Source: Bacteroidales bacterium UBA2712 (GTDB lineage Bacteria > Bacteroidota > Bacteroidia > Bacteroidales > Paludibacteraceae). Taken from it: a stretch of 64,000 bases of DNA. Positions within the stretch are counted from its first letter, which is position 1. Each line of letters starts with the position of its first letter. A program made the translations under genes and the position numbers. The notes under the pieces are model-generated. The model was not told the DNA's origin, did not search any database, and saw only the letters and a list, made by a program, of their open reading frames with translations. The stretch lies in contig DEKW01000012.1 in the NCBI GenBank assembly GCA_002354055.1, forward strand, positions 1-64,000. Direction: 5' to 3'. Below are positions 59,803-64,000 of this stretch, piece by piece.

Positions 59803-59833
59803 CAAAGATATAGAAAAATTTTGACATTTGCAA
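59803..59833 (-). promoter_or_regulatory. Promoter of the DUF5063-exonuclease-phosphatase operon
   Basis: On the minus strand TTGC (59833-59830), 19 bases, TATCTTTG (59810-59803). It interleaves with the divergent promoter at 59820-59850. Confidence 0.7.
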
Positions 59834-59850
59834 ATTTTTTAGTATCTTTG
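59820..59850 (+). promoter_or_regulatory. Promoter of the coiled-coil protein-upp unit
   Basis: TTTG (59820-59823), 19 bases, TATCTTTG (59843-59850), 54 bases before the ATG. The -33 region overlaps that of the divergent promoter, so polymerase binding should be mutually exclusive. Confidence 0.75.
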
Positions 59851-59903
59851 CAGCGAAATTCCGAAATAGGGAAGCAAAACTAACATTTAAAATCTTAATC
59901 AAT

Positions 59904-60545
59904 ATGAAAAAAATCTTTTTTATGGCATTTGTGGCTTTGAGCGTGAGCGCCATGGCCCAGCAAGTAACTCCGGTAACCATTTCGCTGGCAGAGTTTAAGG
60001 TAGATTCTCTTCGTACGCTGTATGGTTCTGAGCCGATCATGTATCGCGCGTCGCTGGACGCAGTGGCTCAGGGTCTGGAGAAAAACGCAGCCGAGCTGAA
60101 GGCCGCCAAGGCAGAGCTCAAGACCGAGCAGCAGCTCACGAAAGAGATGGAGAGTTCGCTGAAGGGTGCCACCAAGATGGCTGCTTCGATGAAGAAGCTC
60201 TACAGCAAAGAAGAGGGCGAGTTGAAAAGCATGCAGAAGGTCGTAACCGGTCAGCAGAAGATGCTGACGAAGCAGAAAGAGTTGAACGACGAGACCCGCG
60301 AGGCTTACACTGCATTCCTGGACAAGCAGCAGAAGGAGTTGGGTTATGCACTTCGTGAGTTGGCAGAGCGTCAACGCGCCGTATCGGATCTGGAGACCGC
60401 GATCGCCAATTACCAGACGAAGCTGCAGACCTACAATCAGGAGGTAGCCCAGAAAGCAGCCGCTTTGGCAAATATCGAGGCTGAACTGAAGGCTCGCGTA
60501 GCCAGCGTCAAGGCCGAGCAGAAAGCCGCAAAATCCATGCAATAA
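59904..60545 (+). CDS. Periplasmic coiled-coil protein, unknown function
   Basis: 213 residues. A signal peptide (IFFMAFVALSVSAMA, then QQV) is followed by a short start region and a long coiled coil at about residues 50-210, rich in Lys, Glu, Ala and Gln (LEKNAAELKAAKAELKTEQQ, ALANIEAELKARVASVKAEQ). No catalytic motif is seen. It resembles Skp/OmpH-like or other periplasmic helical proteins in composition only. The upp start shares a base with its stop (TAATG), so the two are cotranscribed. Confidence 0.7.
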   Translation: MKKIFFMAFVALSVSAMAQQVTPVTISLAEFKVDSLRTLYGSEPIMYRASLDAVAQGLEKNAAELKAAKAELKTEQQLTKEMESSLKGATKMAASMKKLYSKEEGELKSMQKVVTGQQKMLTKQKELNDETREAYTAFLDKQQKELGYALRELAERQRAVSDLETAIANYQTKLQTYNQEVAQKAAALANIEAELKARVASVKAEQKAAKSMQ

Positions 60546-61216
60546 TGAAAGTTATCAACCTCTCGGAGCACCATAGCGTGCTTCAGAATTTCCTTCGCGA
60601 GATCCGCGATGTGGATATCCAGAAAGACCGTATGCGTTTTCGCCGAAACATCGAGCGTATCGGCGAAGTCATGGCGATAGAGCTGAGCAAGGAGTTGAAC
60701 TACCAGACCACAGAGGTGCAGACACCGCTGGCGAAGACGACGGTAGAGACCATCTCCGATGAGCTGGTGCTGGCCACTATCCTGCGCGCCGGCATGCCGC
60801 TTCATCAGGGATTTCTGAATATCTTCGATCATGCCGAGAACGCTTTTCTGAGCGCCTATCGGCGTGTGAATGCGGCAGGCGAACTGGAGATCGTAGCCGA
60901 GTACATGGCTGCGCCGGCAATAGACGGCAAGACACTTATCGTAGCCGACCCGATGTTAGCTACCGGCATGTCGATGGAGGTAGGTTATCTGGCGTTGCTC
61001 AAACACGGGAAACCCAAACATACCCATCTATGCTGCACTATCGCCACGCCGCAATCGATTGACTATATGCGTCAGATGCTGAACGACAGCGACGATATCA
61101 CCCTCTGGTGCGCGGCGATTGATCCGGTGCTGAACGAGAAGAAGTATATCGTTCCGGGTCTGGGCGATGCCGGCGACCTATGTTACGGCACCAAGATCCA
61201 CCTCTCCGACCGATAA
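60545..61216 (+). CDS. upp: Uracil phosphoribosyltransferase
   Basis: 223 residues. The PRPP-binding motif is LIVADPMLATGMSM, with the typical VLATILRAGMPLHQG and the C-terminal PGLGDAGDLCYGT that contacts uracil. It makes UMP from uracil and PRPP in pyrimidine salvage. It follows the coiled-coil gene directly and precedes dprA by 6 bases. Confidence 0.96.
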   Translation: MKVINLSEHHSVLQNFLREIRDVDIQKDRMRFRRNIERIGEVMAIELSKELNYQTTEVQTPLAKTTVETISDELVLATILRAGMPLHQGFLNIFDHAENAFLSAYRRVNAAGELEIVAEYMAAPAIDGKTLIVADPMLATGMSMEVGYLALLKHGKPKHTHLCCTIATPQSIDYMRQMLNDSDDITLWCAAIDPVLNEKKYIVPGLGDAGDLCYGTKIHLSDR

Positions 61217-61222
61217 GTAAAG

Positions 61223-62125
61223 ATGCGTTATCCACTCTCTGTTTGGACGCCCCAAGACGCGGACTATCCGTATCGTCTGCAGTCATGCCCGGACAAGCCG
61301 AATCCGCTGTATGTAAGGGGAAATATCCCCGCGAAGAGCGGACATGTGGTGTCGATCGTAGGCACGAGGCGTCCGACCGAGCGGGGCAAGGAACTGACCG
61401 AGACGCTTGTGCGCGAGCTGCATGAGCGTCTCGATGATCTTGTCATCGTCTCCGGCGGGGCGTACGGCATAGATATCGCGGCACACCGTGCGGCCATACA
61501 ATATGGCGTTCCGACAATCATGGTGCTGGCGCATGGTCTGGACCGGATCTATCCGTCCCAGCACCGGCCGGAAGCGGAAGCGGCGATGGAGAACGGCGGA
61601 GTGGTGTCGGAATACGAGTTGGGCGTCGAACCATATGCCCCCTATTTCATCCAGCGCAACCGGATCATAGCGGGACTGGCGGATGCGGTAGTCGTAGTGG
61701 AGAGTCATGCCCACGGCGGCAGTCTGACCACCGCGCTGAAGGCGAAAGCCTACGACCGTGCTTTGTTCGCTTTTCCGGGGCGTGTTCATGATGCTGCGTC
61801 CGAGGGGTGCAACGCCCTCATCAAGACCGGCAAAGCGCGGCTGATCACCGGCGCAGACGACCTCATCGAGGCGATGGAATGGAAGACGAAGAAGAGTGCT
61901 TCCGCAAGTGTGCAGACCAGCCTGATCGGGCTGATGGACAACCTGACGAAAGAGCAGCAGACGATCCTCGGCAAACTGCAGGAGGCAGAGGAGGGCATGC
62001 ATATCAACCTCCTCGTTCAGGAGACCGGTCTGGCGTACGGCGAAGTGGCATCCGAACTGACGATGCTGGAGATAGAAGGACTCGTCCGTGCCCTTCCCGG
62101 CGGAATTTATCGCATTGTACGCTAA
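61223..62125 (+). CDS. dprA: DNA processing protein DprA
   Basis: 300 residues. Rossmann-like core with VSIVGTRRPTERGKEL, IVSGGAYGIDIAAHRAAI (most relatives read SGLARGID), NRIIAGLADAVVVVESHAHG and GSLTTALKAKAYDR. A C-terminal winged-helix domain is present (INLLVQETGLAYGEVASELT). The N-terminal SAM-like domain of many DprA proteins is absent or much reduced, which explains the short length. DprA loads RecA on incoming single-stranded DNA in natural transformation. Confidence 0.92.
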   Translation: MRYPLSVWTPQDADYPYRLQSCPDKPNPLYVRGNIPAKSGHVVSIVGTRRPTERGKELTETLVRELHERLDDLVIVSGGAYGIDIAAHRAAIQYGVPTIMVLAHGLDRIYPSQHRPEAEAAMENGGVVSEYELGVEPYAPYFIQRNRIIAGLADAVVVVESHAHGGSLTTALKAKAYDRALFAFPGRVHDAASEGCNALIKTGKARLITGADDLIEAMEWKTKKSASASVQTSLIGLMDNLTKEQQTILGKLQEAEEGMHINLLVQETGLAYGEVASELTMLEIEGLVRALPGGIYRIVR

Positions 62126-62140
62126 AAAGCAAAAAAAGAT

Positions 62141-62171
62141 TTGCATAAATGCAAAATTTTTTGTACCTTTG
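62141..62171 (+). promoter_or_regulatory. Promoter of the small membrane protein-parC unit
   Basis: TTGC (62141-62144), 19 bases, TACCTTTG (62164-62171), 28 bases before the ATG at 62199. Confidence 0.75.
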
Positions 62172-62198
62172 CAGCGCAATTTAATATCGCATAAGAAA

Positions 62199-62363
62199 AT
62201 GAGTAATGTAAGGAAGTATTTTGGAGTTTGTCTCCTGATTTTAGGTGTATTATTCCTGGTGGTGTACAGATTTGCTCTGCCGGAGAATAGTTTGCTGATC
62301 GCCGGTATGGTATGTGAGGTAGCCGGTATCTTAGCCTATATTTTCATAAACAGAAAGGGATAA
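62199..62363 (+). CDS. Small two-helix membrane protein
   Basis: 54 residues from ATG at 62199, which follows a good promoter; the longer frame upstream overlaps dprA and lacks support. Two membrane helices (YFGVCLLILGVLFLVVYRF and LLIAGMVCEVAGILAYIFIN) with a short loop and a basic end. Not recognised beyond that. It precedes parC by 6 bases. Confidence 0.7.
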   Translation: MSNVRKYFGVCLLILGVLFLVVYRFALPENSLLIAGMVCEVAGILAYIFINRKG

Positions 62364-62369
62364 CCGCTG

Positions 62370-64000
62370 ATGGCAGGTCAGGGTGGATTCAATGATGCTG
62401 TGAAGTATCACTTGACGGGAATGTACCAGGATTGGTTCCTGGACTATGCGTCGTATGTGATCTTGGAGCGTGCTGTACCGGCGATAGAGGATGGCCTGAA
62501 GCCCGTTCAGCGCCGTATTCTTCATGCGATGAAGACGGTGGATGACGGCAAATACAACAAGGTCGCCAATATCGTAGGTCAGACGATGCAGTACCACCCT
62601 CATGGCGATGCGTCCATCGGCGATGCGCTGGTGCAGCTGGGCCAGAAAGACCTGCTGATCGATTGCCAGGGAAACTGGGGCAACATCCTGACGGGTGACG
62701 GCGCTGCGGCTCCCCGTTATATCGAGGCAAGGCTATCGAAATTTGCGTTAGAGGCAGTATTCAACGCCAAGACGACGGAGTGGATGAAGAGTTACGACGG
62801 CCGTAAAAACGAGCCGATCCACCTGCCGGTGAAATTCCCGCTGCTGCTGGCACAAGGCGTAGAGGGTATCGCCGTAGGTCTGAACTCGAAGATTCTGCCG
62901 CATAATTTCAACGAGCTCTGCGACGCTTCGCTGGCGTATCTGAGGGGACAGGAGTTCCAACTCTATCCGGATTTTCCGACCGGCGGCGTGATTGACGTGA
63001 CCAAATACAACGACGGCGAGCGCGGCGGTCAGGTGAAGATCCGTGCGAGGATTCAGAAGGCGGACGACAACAAGACCCTGATTATCACGGAGATACCCTT
63101 CGGTACCACCACCTCGAAGATCATCGAGACTATCCTCAAGGCCAACCAGAAAGGCAAGATCAAGATCAAGAAGATCGATGATTTCACCGCCGACCAGGCG
63201 CGCATCGTCGTGCAGCTGGCGCCGGGTTCGTCATCGGACAAAGCCATCGACGCGCTTTATGCCTTCACGGATTGCGAGGTGAACATCAGCCCGAACTGCT
63301 GCGTGGTGGAGAACCGCAAGCCGATCTTTACGAACGTGAGCAACCTGCTCAAACTCTCCACGGAGAACACCAAAGCGTTGCTGAAATGGGAGTTGGAGAT
63401 CGAGAAAGGCGAGCTGGAGGAGAAATATTTCTACACCTCGCTGGAGAAGATCTTCATCGAGAACCGCATCTATAAAGAGGAGGGTTACGAGAACGCGCCG
63501 AACAAGGAGAAGCTGATTGCGTTTGTGGACGAGGCGTTGACGCCGTTCAAGCCCCAGCTGATCCGTGAGGTGAGGAGCGAAGATATCGAGAAACTCTTTG
63601 AGATCCGGATGCTGCGCATCACGAAGTTCGACTCCAAGAAGGCGGACGAGCTGATGAAGGAGCTGGAGAAGAAGATCAAGGCGTGCATCAAGAACCTCAA
63701 TCACCTGACGGACTATACGATCTCCTGGTTTGAGATGCTGAAGGAGAAATACGGGGCGGCTTATCCGCGCAAAACGGAGGTGCGTAACTTCGGCGCGATC
63801 AACGTTCAGGCGGTAGTGGAGAACAACGTCAAACTCTATATCAACTATACCGAAGGATTTGTCGGAACGGGTCTGAAGAAAGATAACTACCTGTTTGATT
63901 GCTCGGACATAGACGACCTGATCGTCTTCCACAAGGACGGTAAATACAAGGTGGTGAAGGTAGCCGAGAAACTCTTCGTCGGGACGGATATATTGCATAT
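62370..64000 (+). CDS. parC: DNA topoisomerase IV subunit A, C-terminus outside window
   Basis: 543 residues visible; the frame runs off the right edge. The type IIA topoisomerase breakage-reunion domain is clear: GLKPVQRRILHAM, YHPHGDASIGDALVQL, GNILTGDGAAAPRYIEARL with the catalytic Tyr near residue 117, and GIAVGLNSKILPHNFNEL. The family's C-terminal part begins near YTEGFVGTGLKKD. The QGNWGNILTGDGAAAPRY form fits Bacteroidota ParC better than GyrA. It decatenates daughter chromosomes with ParE. Confidence 0.9.
   Translation, partial: MAGQGGFNDAVKYHLTGMYQDWFLDYASYVILERAVPAIEDGLKPVQRRILHAMKTVDDGKYNKVANIVGQTMQYHPHGDASIGDALVQLGQKDLLIDCQGNWGNILTGDGAAAPRYIEARLSKFALEAVFNAKTTEWMKSYDGRKNEPIHLPVKFPLLLAQGVEGIAVGLNSKILPHNFNELCDASLAYLRGQEFQLYPDFPTGGVIDVTKYNDGERGGQVKIRARIQKADDNKTLIITEIPFGTTTSKIIETILKANQKGKIKIKKIDDFTADQARIVVQLAPGSSSDKAIDALYAFTDCEVNISPNCCVVENRKPIFTNVSNLLKLSTENTKALLKWELEIEKGELEEKYFYTSLEKIFIENRIYKEEGYENAPNKEKLIAFVDEALTPFKPQLIREVRSEDIEKLFEIRMLRITKFDSKKADELMKELEKKIKACIKNLNHLTDYTISWFEMLKEKYGAAYPRKTEVRNFGAINVQAVVENNVKLYINYTEGFVGTGLKKDNYLFDCSDIDDLIVFHKDGKYKVVKVAEKLFVGTDILH

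Overview
The window reads as a chromosomal segment of a Bacteroidales bacterium (phylum Bacteroidota). Evidence: many promoters of the Bacteroidota type (TTG or TTGC near -33, 19-20 bases, then TAnnTTTG), few Shine-Dalgarno sequences, tRNA genes without an encoded CCA end, an Rnf complex, a BspA-like leucine-rich-repeat surface protein, and the order tuf, tRNA-Trp, secE, nusG, rplKAJL, rpoBC. I cannot assign a genus. No rRNA gene, CRISPR array or insertion sequence was seen.

Layout. 1-2.9 kb (minus): end-truncated BspA-like surface protein and a small membrane protein. 2.9-3.25 kb (minus): a candidate structured noncoding RNA with its own promoter and terminator. 3.3-5.6 kb (minus): glutathione peroxidase, cation symporter and OhrR-like regulator, with two palindromes around the promoter. 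5.7-11 kb (minus): rnfA, E, G, D, C, B and rseC, where rnfB is unusually short. 11-16.2 kb: ftsK, lolA and trxB (plus), trmO (minus). 16.3-27 kb (plus): tRNA-Phe, then a run with almost no spacing: four secreted GH13 amylase-family enzymes and a non-catalytic relative, two deoxynucleoside kinases and a tyrosine recombinase. 27-40.6 kb (plus): four tRNAs, tuf, tRNA-Trp, secE, nusG, rplKAJL, rpoB, rpoC. 40.6-56.4 kb (plus): an accessory island of small toxin-antitoxin genes that share a repeated leader, two giant surface proteins each followed by a 41-46 residue peptide gene, and two decayed genes. 56.5-57 kb: an array of about 14 stem-loops. 57-59.8 kb (minus): DUF5063-like protein, RNase D-like exonuclease, alkaline phosphatase. 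59.9-64 kb (plus): periplasmic coiled-coil protein, upp, dprA, a small membrane protein and the start of parC.

How parts fit together. The amylase run looks like an extracellular starch or glycogen degradation unit without SusC/SusD partners. Seven secreted proteins (five in that run, two giants) end in the same C-terminal motif of about 25 residues, suggesting one shared sorting or anchoring route. The gpx unit looks like a peroxide-response operon. The tuf-rpoC stretch is the standard translation and transcription cluster.

The most unusual trait is a large set of short tandem phrases with units of 7, 8, 11, 14 or 15 bases. They sit in spacers, across stop codons and inside genes, where they encode parts of TrxB, TrmO, alkaline phosphatase (including its signal peptide) and the leader regions of both giant proteins. 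The other leading candidates for something undescribed are the toxin-antitoxin cassettes with repeated leaders, the giant-protein and peptide pairs, a pair of covarying hairpin elements upstream of translation genes, and the unidentified RNA near 3 kb.
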